Part shown: positions 30,698 through 38,799 of the stretch, piece by piece
Layout: each line of letters opens with the position of its first letter
How positions within the stretch are numbered: the first letter of the stretch is position 1
Assembly: GCA_020881835.1 (NCBI GenBank)
Contig: CP052876.1
Location: 558,001-622,000, forward strand
Reading direction: 5' to 3'
Origin: Kineosporiaceae bacterium SCSIO 59966
GTDB lineage: Bacteria > Actinomycetota > Actinomycetes > Actinomycetales > SCSIO-59966
DNA length: 64,000 nt
Position numbers and translations under genes: made by a program
Notes under the pieces: generated by a model
What the model saw: the letters and a program-made list of their open reading frames with translations, nothing else
Told to the model about the DNA's origin: nothing
The model's database searches: none

Positions 30698-31764
30698 GCG
30701 CGGTCTACGCGTAGCCAGGCGGCTATGAGTGGGGCGCCGAGCAGCATCACGAACAACCGCAGCACCTGAACCGCAAGTACGAAGACGGCATCCGCTCCGC
30801 TGTCCGTCGCGGTCGCCAGGACGGCGTACAGCCCGCCGGGGGTGGTCGCCAGGTAGCCGACGAGCGGGCTGACACCGGCGACCTCGGACAGCAGCACCCC
30901 CAGGCCGGCGCAGGCCACGATCAGGGCGAGGATCAGCACCAGCGCCAGCGGCATCGCTCGGCCGATCAGGCGCAGGCTGGAGCGGGTGAAGCTGACCCCG
31001 ACCTGCAGGCCGATCACAAGGAAGGCCGCGTTCGCCAAGGCGTCGGGCACTGTCGCGCCGTCGGAGATGCCGGCGAGGACGGCGACCGCAGCGGCGAGCA
31101 TCGGACCCAGCAGCGACGCCACCGGCACCCGGGCCAACCGGGCCACCACGAGGCCCACCACCGCGCACGCCGCAGTGAACAGCAGGTCGGCCGGCCACCC
31201 GGGACCTTGCGGGGCCGGCGGTGCGAGGGCGGTGCCCGCGCCCGCCGAGGCCCCGTACACCGTCGCCGCGACCACCGGCATCAGCACGACGATCAGCAGC
31301 ACCCGCAGGTACTGCAGGACAGCAACCATCCGGTCGTCCGCTCCCAGGTCGCGGGCCATCGCCGTGATCCCCGACGCGCCCCCGGCGATCATCGCGAACA
31401 CCCCGGTCACCGGTGAGATGCCGCGCTGCAGCTGCAGCACCAGGCCCGTGGCTACGCTGAGCGCCAACGTGGCGACCGTGACCAGCAGCACGACCGGCCA
31501 GTTCTCGCCCACCGCCCGCAGCGTCTCGACGTCCACCAGGGCACCGACCGTGACGCCAAGCACCGCCTGAGCCGCCGTCCCGGCCGAGGACGGCACTCGT
31601 ATCGGCGTCGTCAGGCCCAAGGCGTACACCAGCCCCGCGACGAGCCCACCGAACAGGGCGGCGGAGGGCAGCCCGGCGATGTTGAACGCGACGGTGAGGC
31701 CCAGCGCCACGACCATGAGGCTCACACCTGCACGCAGCTGCCGCCACCGTCGTCCGTCGCTCAA
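30694..31764 (-). CDS. AbrB-family (PF05145-type) membrane protein
   Basis: 356 residues with nine or ten hydrophobic helices and an internal duplication: FNIAGLPSAALFGGLVAG in the first half and VARVPVASLLGPMLAAAV-like in the second. Gly-rich loops AGGASGITAMARDLGAD and YLATTPGGLYAVLATATDS are typical. Despite the family name it is a membrane transporter-like protein, not the Bacillus AbrB DNA binder. The first candidate start is TTG 31764 with GGGGG upstream; GTG 31725 is an alternative. It abuts a transposase relic, so its original promoter may be lost. Confidence 0.78.
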   Translation of the reverse strand: MSDGRRWRQLRAGVSLMVVALGLTVAFNIAGLPSAALFGGLVAGLVYALGLTTPIRVPSSAGTAAQAVLGVTVGALVDVETLRAVGENWPVVLLVTVATLALSVATGLVLQLQRGISPVTGVFAMIAGGASGITAMARDLGADDRMVAVLQYLRVLLIVVLMPVVAATVYGASAGAGTALAPPAPQGPGWPADLLFTAACAVVGLVVARLARVPVASLLGPMLAAAVAVLAGISDGATVPDALANAAFLVIGLQVGVSFTRSSLRLIGRAMPLALVLILALIVACAGLGVLLSEVAGVSPLVGYLATTPGGLYAVLATATDSGADAVFVLAVQVLRLFVMLLGAPLIAAWLRVDRA

Positions 31765-31789
31765 CCGTCCCCCTTCCGCCTTCGGCCGC

Positions 31790-32108
31790 GGCGCAGGAAG
31801 TCACGCACTCCAGTGGTGTCGGTCGGTGGGGTTCGTCGAGACAGCACCCCGACGATGATCTGCTTGTCGGTCGCCGCGGCTTGAGCGTTGTGGCCCTGCG
31901 CGAACTCGGGCTTGTCCTTCATCGGGCCGAGGACGGCTCGTACGCCGCCCGCCGCTGCCCCGCTACCGGGCATACCGCCGGCACGTCCAGCCGCGCGAGC
32001 GCAATCGCAGACGGAGGACGCCAGATGATCCTTCGGCAGCTACTCCTCAGGATCCGGCGGTAGCAAGAACGGCTGTCCCGCCCGCGAGTCGATGAAGTTC
32101 TGCGGCAC
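31790..32108 (-). pseudogene. Relic of an IS1182/IS5-type transposase
   Basis: Minus-strand fragments in different frames spell conserved pieces of one transposase: VPQNFIDSRAGQPFLLPPDP from GTG 32108, stop TAG, then LPKDHL; RRAAYEPS in a second frame; and KDKPEFAQGHNAQAAATDKQ followed by IIV near 31900. In intact elements these correspond to the N-terminus (MPQNFI..LLPPSLREWLPEDHL), the GRAAYEPAMM segment, and the later KTKxGFxQGYNAQAAV block of the DDE domain. A stop, frameshifts and large deletions make it non-functional. Assigned from memory of the family. Confidence 0.6.
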
Positions 32109-32175
32109 ACTCTGACCCTCCCAATCCGCCACGACGAGCTCCGGCAGGCGCGCCTGTACGCGACAGACTCGGTCA

Positions 32176-32213
32176 CGGGGGGGTCGTGCGGGGTGGCGGG
32201 ACTGCATGATCAC
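32176..32213 (-). repeat. Interspersed repeat A, inverted 38-bp copy
   Basis: Reverse complement of the 38-bp unit at 30541-30578 with about four mismatches; the 23-bp core is 32191-32213 with one A-to-G change. Together with the copies at 30.5 kb it forms inverted repeats around the AbrB gene and the transposase relic. Confidence 0.85.
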
Positions 32214-32224
32214 GGGGGAGGGGT

Positions 32225-33043
32225 CTAGAGCTTGCGGGTGAGGAGGGCCTGCTTGACCTCGGCGATGGCCTTGGTGACCTGGATCCCGCGCGGGCACGCG
32301 TCGGTGCAGTTGAACGTCGTCCGGCACCGCCAGACGCCCTCGCGGTCGTTGAGCACCTCGAGCCGCAGGTCCGAGCCGGTGTCGCGGCTGTCGAAGATGA
32401 ATCGGTGCGCGTTGACGATCGCCGCGGGCCCGAAGTACTGGCCGTCGGTCCAGAACACCGGGCAGGACGTCGTGCACGCCGCGCACAGGATGCACTTCGT
32501 CGTGTCGTCGAAGGCCGCCCGGTCCGCCTGGCTCTGCAGCCGCTCGCGGGTCGGCTCGTGGCCGTCGGTGATGAGGAACGGCATGACCTCGCGGTAGGAC
32601 TGGAAGAACGGCTCCATGTCCACGACGAGGTCCTTCTCGACCGGCAGTCCCTTGATCGGCTCGACGGTGATCGGCTTGCTGGGGTTGAGGTCCTTGAGCA
32701 GCGTCTTGCAGGCCAGCCGGTTCTTGCCGTTGATCCGCATCGCGTCCGACCCGCAGACGCCGTGCGCGCACGAGCGCCGGAAGGTGAGCGAGCCGTCCTG
32801 CTCCCACTTGACCAGGTGCAGGGCGTCCAGCAACCGGTCCGTGCCGTGCACGGTGACGGTGTAGTCCTCCCAGTGCGGTTCGTCGTCCGTCTCGGGGTTG
32901 TACCGGCGAATCCGCAAGGTGACGTCGAAGGTCGGCACCTCGCCCGCTCCGCCGGCGGCGGCCTGCGAGGAGCGCTCGTCCTGGCCGCCGGGGGTGCCCT
33001 CCACCGATGCCTGCTCCGGTTCGATCTCGTTCTGCTGAGCCAT
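32225..33043 (-). CDS. sdhB: Succinate dehydrogenase iron-sulfur subunit
   Basis: 272 residues carrying the three Fe-S clusters that pass electrons from SdhA to quinone. The N-terminal [2Fe-2S] ligands are in SCAHGVCGSD and ACKTL. The [4Fe-4S] and [3Fe-4S] ligands are in CILCAACTTSCPV and CRTTFNCTDACPRGI. It has a 35-residue Gln/Glu/Gly-rich extension before the ferredoxin fold. ATG 33043 shares one base with the sdhA stop. Last gene of the operon; repeat A lies 12 bases past its end. Confidence 0.96.
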   Translation of the reverse strand: MAQQNEIEPEQASVEGTPGGQDERSSQAAAGGAGEVPTFDVTLRIRRYNPETDDEPHWEDYTVTVHGTDRLLDALHLVKWEQDGSLTFRRSCAHGVCGSDAMRINGKNRLACKTLLKDLNPSKPITVEPIKGLPVEKDLVVDMEPFFQSYREVMPFLITDGHEPTRERLQSQADRAAFDDTTKCILCAACTTSCPVFWTDGQYFGPAAIVNAHRFIFDSRDTGSDLRLEVLNDREGVWRCRTTFNCTDACPRGIQVTKAIAEVKQALLTRKL

Positions 33044-34785
33044 CAGTACTTGCGCTCCATCGGCTGGTAGCGGGTCACGGTCACGGGCTTGTACTCCAGC
33101 CGGATGGAGTGGCTGCCGTCCGGCTCGGCCTGCCGGAAGGCCATCGTGTGCCGCATGTAGTTGACGTCGTCGCGGGTCGGGTAGTCCTCGCGGAAGTGTC
33201 CGCCGCGCGACTCCTTGCGCTCCAGCGCCCCGTGCACGATGACCTCGGCGAGGTCGAGGAGGAAGCCAAGCTCGACGGCCTCGAGCAGGTCGGTGTTCCA
33301 GCGACGGCCCTTGTCCTGCACGGACACCCGGCGGTACCGCTGCTGCAGCCGCTGGATGTCGTCCAGAGCCTGCTTGAGCGTTGCCTCGGTGCGGAACACC
33401 TGCGCGTTGCGGTCCATCGTCTCCTGCAGCTCGGCCCGTAGGGTGGCGACGCGCTCGCCGTCGCTGCGGCCGCGCAGCTCCTCGAGCAGGTCGACGACGC
33501 CGGCCTCCGGCTGCTCGGGCAGCTCGACGAGCGGGGCGCTCGCCGCGTACTCGGCGGCCCGGACGCCGGCCCGGCGGCCGAACACGTTGATGTCGAGCAG
33601 GGAGTTGGTGCCCAGCCGGTTGGCCCCGTGCACGCTGACGCAGGCCACCTCACCGGCGGCGAACAGGCCTGGGACGACGGTGTCGTTGTCGGCGAGCACC
33701 TCGGTCTCGATGTTCGTCGGCATGCCGCCCATCGCGTAGTGCGCGGTGGGGAACACCGGCACCGGCTCGGTGTACGGCTCGACGCCGAGGTAGGTCCGGG
33801 CGAACTCGGTGATGTCCGGCAGCTTGGCGTCGATGTGCGCGGGCTCGAGGTGGGTGAGGTCCAGCAGGACGTAGTCCTTGTTGGGACCGCAGCCGCGGCC
33901 CTCGCGCACCTCGTTGGCCATCGCCCGGGCGACCATGTCGCGCGGGGCCAGGTCCTTGATGGTGGGGGCGTAGCGCTCCATGAACCGCTCGCCCTCGCTG
34001 TTGCGCAGGATGCCGCCCTCGCCGCGCGCCGCCTCGGACAGCAGGATGCCCAGGCCGGCCAGGCCGGTCGGGTGGAACTGGAAGAACTCCATGTCCTCCA
34101 GCGGCAGCCCGCGGCGCAGCGCGATCGCCATCCCGTCGCCGGTGAGCGTGTGCGCGTTCGACGTGGTCTTGTACACCTTGCCGGACCCGCCGGTGGCGAA
34201 CACGACGGACTTGGCGCGGAAGACGTGGATCTCCCCGGTGGCGAGCTCGTAGGAGACAACGCCGGCGGTGCGCCCCTGCGTCATCAGCAGGTCGAGCACG
34301 TAGAACTCGTTGAAGAACTCCACCTCGTGCTTGACGCACTGCTGGTAGAGGGTCTGCAGGATCATGTGCCCGGTGCGGTCGGCGGCGTAGCACGAGCGGC
34401 GCACCGCGGCCTCGCCGTGGTTGCGGGTGTGGCCGCCGAAGCGGCGCTGGTCGATCCGGCCTTCCGGCGTCCGGTTGAACGGCAGGCCCATCTTCTCCAG
34501 GTCGAGGACGGCGTCGATCGCCTCCCGGCACATCACCTCGGCGGCGTCCTGGTCGACGAGGTAGTCGCCGCCCTTGACGGTGTCGAAGGTGTGCCACTCC
34601 CAGTTGTCCTCCTCGACGTTGGCCAGGGCGGCGCACATCCCGCCCTGGGCCGCGCCGGTGTGGGAGCGGGTCGGGTACAGCTTGGTGAGCACGGCGGTGC
34701 GAGCGCGCTGCCCGGACTCCAGGGCCGCGCGCATGCCGGCGCCGCCGGCACCGACGATGACGACGTCGTAGACGTGGGTCTGCAT
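33043..34785 (-). CDS. sdhA: Succinate dehydrogenase flavoprotein subunit
   Basis: 580-residue catalytic subunit. FAD-binding [15 protein letters not shown] is near the N-terminus. The histidine that carries covalent FAD lies in [12 protein letters not shown]. It also has the [14 protein letters not shown] loop and the substrate Arg/His region [23 protein letters not shown]. Complete length. Located between sdhD and sdhB on one transcript. Confidence 0.97.
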   Translation of the reverse strand: MQTHVYDVVIVGAGGAGMRAALESGQRARTAVLTKLYPTRSHTGAAQGGMCAALANVEEDNWEWHTFDTVKGGDYLVDQDAAEVMCREAIDAVLDLEKMGLPFNRTPEGRIDQRRFGGHTRNHGEAAVRRSCYAADRTGHMILQTLYQQCVKHEVEFFNEFYVLDLLMTQGRTAGVVSYELATGEIHVFRAKSVVFATGGSGKVYKTTSNAHTLTGDGMAIALRRGLPLEDMEFFQFHPTGLAGLGILLSEAARGEGGILRNSEGERFMERYAPTIKDLAPRDMVARAMANEVREGRGCGPNKDYVLLDLTHLEPAHIDAKLPDITEFARTYLGVEPYTEPVPVFPTAHYAMGGMPTNIETEVLADNDTVVPGLFAAGEVACVSVHGANRLGTNSLLDINVFGRRAGVRAAEYAASAPLVELPEQPEAGVVDLLEELRGRSDGERVATLRAELQETMDRNAQVFRTEATLKQALDDIQRLQQRYRRVSVQDKGRRWNTDLLEAVELGFLLDLAEVIVHGALERKESRGGHFREDYPTRDDVNYMRHTMAFRQAEPDGSHSIRLEYKPVTVTRYQPMERKY

Positions 34786-34800
34786 GGTGTCCGCTCTCTC

Positions 34801-35277
34801 TCAGCCGGCGCAGAAGGACGGCAGCAGCTCGGGGTCCGCCCCGGTGGGGCACGGGTCGAAGGTGAAGATGACGAGCGTGCCGAGGACGACGACGACGGCG
34901 AACGCGGTGTACAGCAGCAGCTTCAGCCACATCCTGGTGCCGTCGCGCTCGGCGTAGTCGTTGATGATGGTGCGGACGCCGTTGGTGCCGTGGAGCATCG
35001 CCAGCCACAGCATGAGCAGGTCCCAGACCTGCCAGAACGGGCTGGCCCACTTGCCGGCGACGAACCCGAAGTCCAGGGCGCTGATCCCGTCGCCGACCAT
35101 GAGGTTGGCGAACAGGTGGGTGAGGACGAGGACGATGAGCAGGACGCCGGACAGCCGCATGAACAGCCAGCTGTAGAGCTCGTAGTTGCTGCGGGTGGAC
35201 TTCGTCCGGCGGTAGGGCGAGCGTGGCGCGTCGAGCGCCGGCGTCGTGGCGGCCGGGGTACCAGGTGCGGTCGACAT
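34801..35277 (-). CDS. sdhD: Succinate dehydrogenase membrane anchor subunit
   Basis: 158 residues with three helices: LFMRLSGVLLIVLVLTHLFANLM (heme/quinone His in THLF), VWDLLMLWLAMLHGTNGVR and LLLYTAFAVVVVLGTLVIFTF. The N-terminal 35 residues are Ala/Thr/Pro-rich. ATG 35277 lies 5 bases after the sdhC stop. Order sdhC-D-A-B is standard for actinobacteria. Confidence 0.9.
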   Translation of the reverse strand: MSTAPGTPAATTPALDAPRSPYRRTKSTRSNYELYSWLFMRLSGVLLIVLVLTHLFANLMVGDGISALDFGFVAGKWASPFWQVWDLLMLWLAMLHGTNGVRTIINDYAERDGTRMWLKLLLYTAFAVVVVLGTLVIFTFDPCPTGADPELLPSFCAG

Positions 35278-35282
35278 CGCGG

Positions 35283-35663
35283 TCACTCTCCCCCGAAGAC
35301 GTTGCCGAGGTGGCGGACGAGGAACGGCACCATGACCACGACCCAGGTCCCCAGGACGCCGTACAGCAGGTGGCGCTGGTAGCGGGTGCCCTTGGACCAG
35401 AAGTCCACGAGCATGATCCGCAGGCCGTTGAGACCGTGGAACAGCACCGCGCCGACGAGGCCGGCCTCGGCGAGGCCGACGACAGGGTTCTTGTACGTCG
35501 CGATCACCGAGTTGTACGCCTCGGGGCTGACCCGGACCAGGGACGTGTCGAGCACGTGCACGAGCAGGAAGACGAAGATCAGGAAGCCGGTGACGCGGTG
35601 CGCCACCCACGACCACATGCCTTCGGTCTGGCCTCGGTACAACGTGCCGGGTGCGCTGGGCAC
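35283..35663 (-). CDS. sdhC: Succinate dehydrogenase cytochrome b subunit
   Basis: 126 residues with three helices and the family motif WSWVAHRVTGFLIFVFLLVHV, where the His is a heme b ligand; HGLNGLRIMLVDFW follows. GTG 35663 is chosen because AAGGAG lies 7 bases upstream; the open frame extends to 35774 but lacks homology. First gene of the operon; TACAGT at 35746-35751 is the likely -10. Confidence 0.9.
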   Translation of the reverse strand: MPSAPGTLYRGQTEGMWSWVAHRVTGFLIFVFLLVHVLDTSLVRVSPEAYNSVIATYKNPVVGLAEAGLVGAVLFHGLNGLRIMLVDFWSKGTRYQRHLLYGVLGTWVVVMVPFLVRHLGNVFGGE

Positions 35664-35745
35664 GGCCGGACTCCTTCCTGACAGCAACGGGACGCGGACG
35701 CCCACCCGGGCGCTGCCGGCGGACCGCGACGTCCGTGATGGCGTC

Positions 35746-35751
35746 ACTGTA
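35746..35751 (-). promoter_or_regulatory. Candidate -10 box (TACAGT) of sdhCDAB
   Basis: TACAGT on the minus strand, with GTGGAC near the -35 position at 17-bp spacing. It implies a leader of about 75 bases before sdhC that includes the AAGGAG ribosome site. Confidence 0.4.
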
Positions 35752-35860
35752 GTGCGGCACACACCCCCGTCCACGCTCCGGGCGCCGAGAGTGACGAAAT
35801 CCTCAGTGACATCCTCAGGACGGCCGCGCCCCGGCCTGCCCGCGTGCCAGGATCGCCGGC

Positions 35861-36970
35861 GTGACGTCGTCCGTGCTCCCGGGGTTCTGGGCCGTCGTGC
35901 CCGCCGGGGGAGCCGGGACCCGGCTGTGGCCGCTGTCCCGCGCGGCCGCGCCGAAGTTCCTGCACGACCTCACCGGGGCCGGGCGCACCCTGCTGCAGTC
36001 GACGTGGTCCCGGCTCGAGCCGCTCACCGGTCCCGAGCGGCTGGTCCTGGTCACCGGACGTCCGCACGCCGACGCCGTCCGGGCCCAGCTGCCGGCGCTC
36101 GCCGAGGCCAACCTGCTGCTCGAGCCCTCCCCCCGGGACTCGATGGCGGCGATCGGCCTGGCCGCCGCCGTGGTGCTCCGCCGCGACCCGGACGCCGTGG
36201 TCGGCTCCTTCGCCGCCGACCACGTGATCGGGGACGTCGAGGCCTTCCGGGACGTCGTCCGGCAGGCGGTGGCCGTCGCCCGGCAGGGGTGGGTGGTCAC
36301 CATCGGGATCGAGCCGACCGGTCCGGCGACCGGTTTCGGGTACGTCCGGGCCGGTGAGGCCCTGGACGTCGAGGGGGCGCCCACCGCGGTCCGGGCCGAG
36401 GAGTTCGTCGAGAAGCCGGACGCCGCCACCGCCGCGGCCTACGTGGCGGCGGGGGGCTACCGGTGGAACGCCGGGATGTTCGTGTCCCGCGCCGACGTGC
36501 TGCTCGGGCACCTGCAGCGCGAGCACCCCGAGCTGGCCGGCGGCCTGGACCGGATCGCCGCGGCCTGGGACGGGCCGCACCGCGAGGCCGTGCTCGAGGA
36601 GGTGTGGCCGGGGCTGACCCGGATCGCCATCGACCACGCGGTCGCCGAGCCGACCGCCGCCCGCGGCGGGGTGGCGCTCGTGCCGGCCACCTTCGACTGG
36701 GACGACGTCGGCGACTGGGACTCCCTGGCCGCGCTGCTGCCGGGTGCGGACGAGGGGACGGCGGTGCTCGGCGAGGGCCACGTCGTGGCGCTGGGTGGCC
36801 GCGGCGTCGTCGTCCCTGGGTCCGGTCGGACCGTCGCCGTCGTCGGGCTCGACGACGTCGTCGTCGTCGACACCCCCGACGCGGTGCTCATCGTCCCGAG
36901 GTCCCAGGCGCAGCGCGTGAAGCAGGTCGTCGACGCGTTGCGGGAGGCGGGGCGCGCCGACCTGCTGTAG
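35861..36970 (+). CDS. Mannose-1-phosphate guanylyltransferase
   Basis: 369 residues making GDP-mannose from GTP and mannose-1-P for mannosylated lipids and glycans. The nucleotidyltransferase signature VPAGGAGTRLWPLSRAAAPK is at about 13-32. Then SFAADHVIGD, FVEKPDAATA and WNAGMFVSRADVLL with sugar-binding residues, and DWDDVGDWDSL. A left-handed-helix-like tail follows (VALGGRGVVVPGSG), shorter than two-domain ManC with isomerase. GTG start. No mannose operon partners are adjacent. Confidence 0.92.
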   Translation: MTSSVLPGFWAVVPAGGAGTRLWPLSRAAAPKFLHDLTGAGRTLLQSTWSRLEPLTGPERLVLVTGRPHADAVRAQLPALAEANLLLEPSPRDSMAAIGLAAAVVLRRDPDAVVGSFAADHVIGDVEAFRDVVRQAVAVARQGWVVTIGIEPTGPATGFGYVRAGEALDVEGAPTAVRAEEFVEKPDAATAAAYVAAGGYRWNAGMFVSRADVLLGHLQREHPELAGGLDRIAAAWDGPHREAVLEEVWPGLTRIAIDHAVAEPTAARGGVALVPATFDWDDVGDWDSLAALLPGADEGTAVLGEGHVVALGGRGVVVPGSGRTVAVVGLDDVVVVDTPDAVLIVPRSQAQRVKQVVDALREAGRADLL

Positions 36971-37002
36971 GCGGCTGTCGTCACGGCTGACCGGGGGGTG
37001 GT

Positions 37003-37692
37003 TCAGCGTGGCCGCAGCGCGGCGAACGGGTCGGTGACCTGCAGCGTCCGGCTGGTGAACTCGTACCTGGCCGCCGGCCTGCCGCCGGACCGGCCGGGTG
37101 CTGCGACCTGTCCCGTGGCCCGCAGGGCGCCTCGCCGGAGCAGCACCCGCTGCAGGTTCGTGGCTGACACGTCGTAGCCCAGGGCGGCGGTGTAGATCTC
37201 CCGCAGCTCCGAGATCGTGAAGGTGCGTGGGGCCAGGGCGAACCCGAGGTTGGTGTAGGAGAGCTTGGCCCGCAGCCGGGCCACGCCGGAGTCCACCAGC
37301 GACCCGTGGTCGAACGCCGTGGCTGGCAGCCCCTGGTAGGGGTGCCACGCGGTGTCGGGGGGCACCGCCGGGTCGCTGTCGCTGGGCACCAGTCCGAGGT
37401 AGGCCGTCGCCAGCCGCCGTTCGCGCGGGTCGCGCCGGGGGTCGCTGCGGGTCTCCAGCTGCTCGAGGTGCGTGATCTCCCGGACGTCGACCTTGTCCGC
37501 GAGCTGGCGGGCCAGCGACGTCCCGAGCCGCTCGTCAGTCCCGAGGGCTCCGCCCGGCAGGGCCCAGCAGCCCTGGAAGGGCTCCCGCGCCCGCTGCCAG
37601 AGCAGGACGCTCAGCCGGCCGTCGCGGACGCTCAGGACCACGGCGAGCGCTTCGTGCGGGTAGCACGGCCACCGGGACGACGTAGACGTCAT
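37003..37692 (-). CDS. nrtR: NrtR: NUDIX-fold transcriptional regulator of NAD synthesis
   Basis: 229 residues. N-terminal NUDIX domain with box at 48-70 in which the catalytic REUxEE has become RQLADK, so hydrolysis is unlikely and ligand sensing (ADP-ribose-type effectors in studied NrtR) remains. C-terminal winged helix (TFTISELREIYTAALGYDVS, then RRGALRATGQ and the GRSGGRPAARYEF wing) binds DNA. It is divergent from nadABC with a 27-bp imperfect palindrome between them, the expected operator. ATG 37692 is the first Met. Confidence 0.88.
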   Translation of the reverse strand: MTSTSSRWPCYPHEALAVVLSVRDGRLSVLLWQRAREPFQGCWALPGGALGTDERLGTSLARQLADKVDVREITHLEQLETRSDPRRDPRERRLATAYLGLVPSDSDPAVPPDTAWHPYQGLPATAFDHGSLVDSGVARLRAKLSYTNLGFALAPRTFTISELREIYTAALGYDVSATNLQRVLLRRGALRATGQVAAPGRSGGRPAARYEFTSRTLQVTDPFAALRPR

Positions 37693-37718
37693 GGCCGGGC
37701 AGGGTATACAGTCCCGGC

Positions 37719-37745
37719 AGGTTTTTGCCCGACGGGCGATAACCT
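37719..37745. promoter_or_regulatory. Putative NrtR operator between nrtR and nadA
   Basis: 27-bp imperfect palindrome of form AGGTTnTnGCCCG-n-CGGGCnAnAACCT centred at 37732. It overlaps the most plausible nadA -10 (TAACCT, 37740-37745) and lies 27 bases from the nrtR start, so one site could control both directions. Confidence 0.65.
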
Positions 37746-37764
37746 CTGACGTGAGGAGCCCGAG

Positions 37765-38799
37765 ATGACGGCGCGTGAGACGACGGTGCCCGTACCGACC
37801 GTGGCCGGGACGACGACGGCCGGGCAGGCCGGCCTCGACCCGGACTGGGCGCGCCAGGTGCGTCGCCTGCTGCGGGAGCGGGACGCCGTCCTGCTGGCGC
37901 ACAACTACCAGGACCCGCGGATCCAGGACGTCGCCGACCACGTCGGGGACTCCCTGGCACTGTCCCGGATCGCCGCCGGGAGCGACGCCTCGACGATCGT
38001 GTTCGCCGGCGTCCACTTCATGGCCGAGACCGCCAAGATCCTCGCGCCCGACCGCACGGTGCTCATCCCGGACGCCGCCGCCGGCTGCTCGCTCGCCGAC
38101 ACGATCACCGCCGACCAGCTGCGCGCCTGGAAGGCCGAGCACCCGGGGGCCGTGGTGGTGGCGTACGTGAACACCACCGCCGAGGTGAAGGCCGAGTCCG
38201 ACGTGTGCTGCACGTCGTCCAACGCCGTGGACGTCGTGCGGTCGCTGCCGGCCGAGTCCGACGTGCTGTTCCTGCCCGACCAGTTCCTGGGGTCCCACGT
38301 GCGGCGGGTGACCGGGCGGCAGAACATGCACGTCTGGATGGGGGAGTGCCACGTGCACGCCGGCATCTCCGCGACCCACCTGCGCGAGCGGGTCGCCGCC
38401 GAGCCCGAGGCCGAGGTGCTCATCCACCCCGAGTGCGGCTGCGCGACCCCGGCGATGTGGCTGACGTCGGTCGGCGACCTGCCCGCCCAGCGGACCCACG
38501 TGCTGTCCACCGGCGGGATGCTCGAGCACGCCCGCCGGACCAGCGCCACGAAGGTCCTCGTCGCCACCGAGGTGGGCATGCTGCACCAGCTGCGAAAGGC
38601 CAACCCGGGGACCGTCTTCGAGCCCGTCAACGAGCGGGCGGTGTGCCGCTACATGAAGATGATCACCCCGGAGAAGCTGCTGCGCTGCCTGCGTGAGGGT
38701 GTCGACGAGGTGACCGTGGACCCGCAGGTCGCCGCCCGCGCCCGCCAGGCCGTGGAGCGGATGATCGCGATCGGCACGCCGGCGGCCGGCGGTGAGTGA
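37765..38799 (+). CDS. nadA: Quinolinate synthase
   Basis: 344 residues condensing iminoaspartate with DHAP; oxygen-sensitive [4Fe-4S] enzyme. Three Cys regions are present: [20 protein letters not shown] and [13 protein letters not shown]. Also substrate motifs [29 protein letters not shown] and [16 protein letters not shown] 37765 has GAGGAG 8 bases upstream. Overlaps nadB by 8 bases. Confidence 0.96.
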   Translation: MTARETTVPVPTVAGTTTAGQAGLDPDWARQVRRLLRERDAVLLAHNYQDPRIQDVADHVGDSLALSRIAAGSDASTIVFAGVHFMAETAKILAPDRTVLIPDAAAGCSLADTITADQLRAWKAEHPGAVVVAYVNTTAEVKAESDVCCTSSNAVDVVRSLPAESDVLFLPDQFLGSHVRRVTGRQNMHVWMGECHVHAGISATHLRERVAAEPEAEVLIHPECGCATPAMWLTSVGDLPAQRTHVLSTGGMLEHARRTSATKVLVATEVGMLHQLRKANPGTVFEPVNERAVCRYMKMITPEKLLRCLREGVDEVTVDPQVAARARQAVERMIAIGTPAAGGE

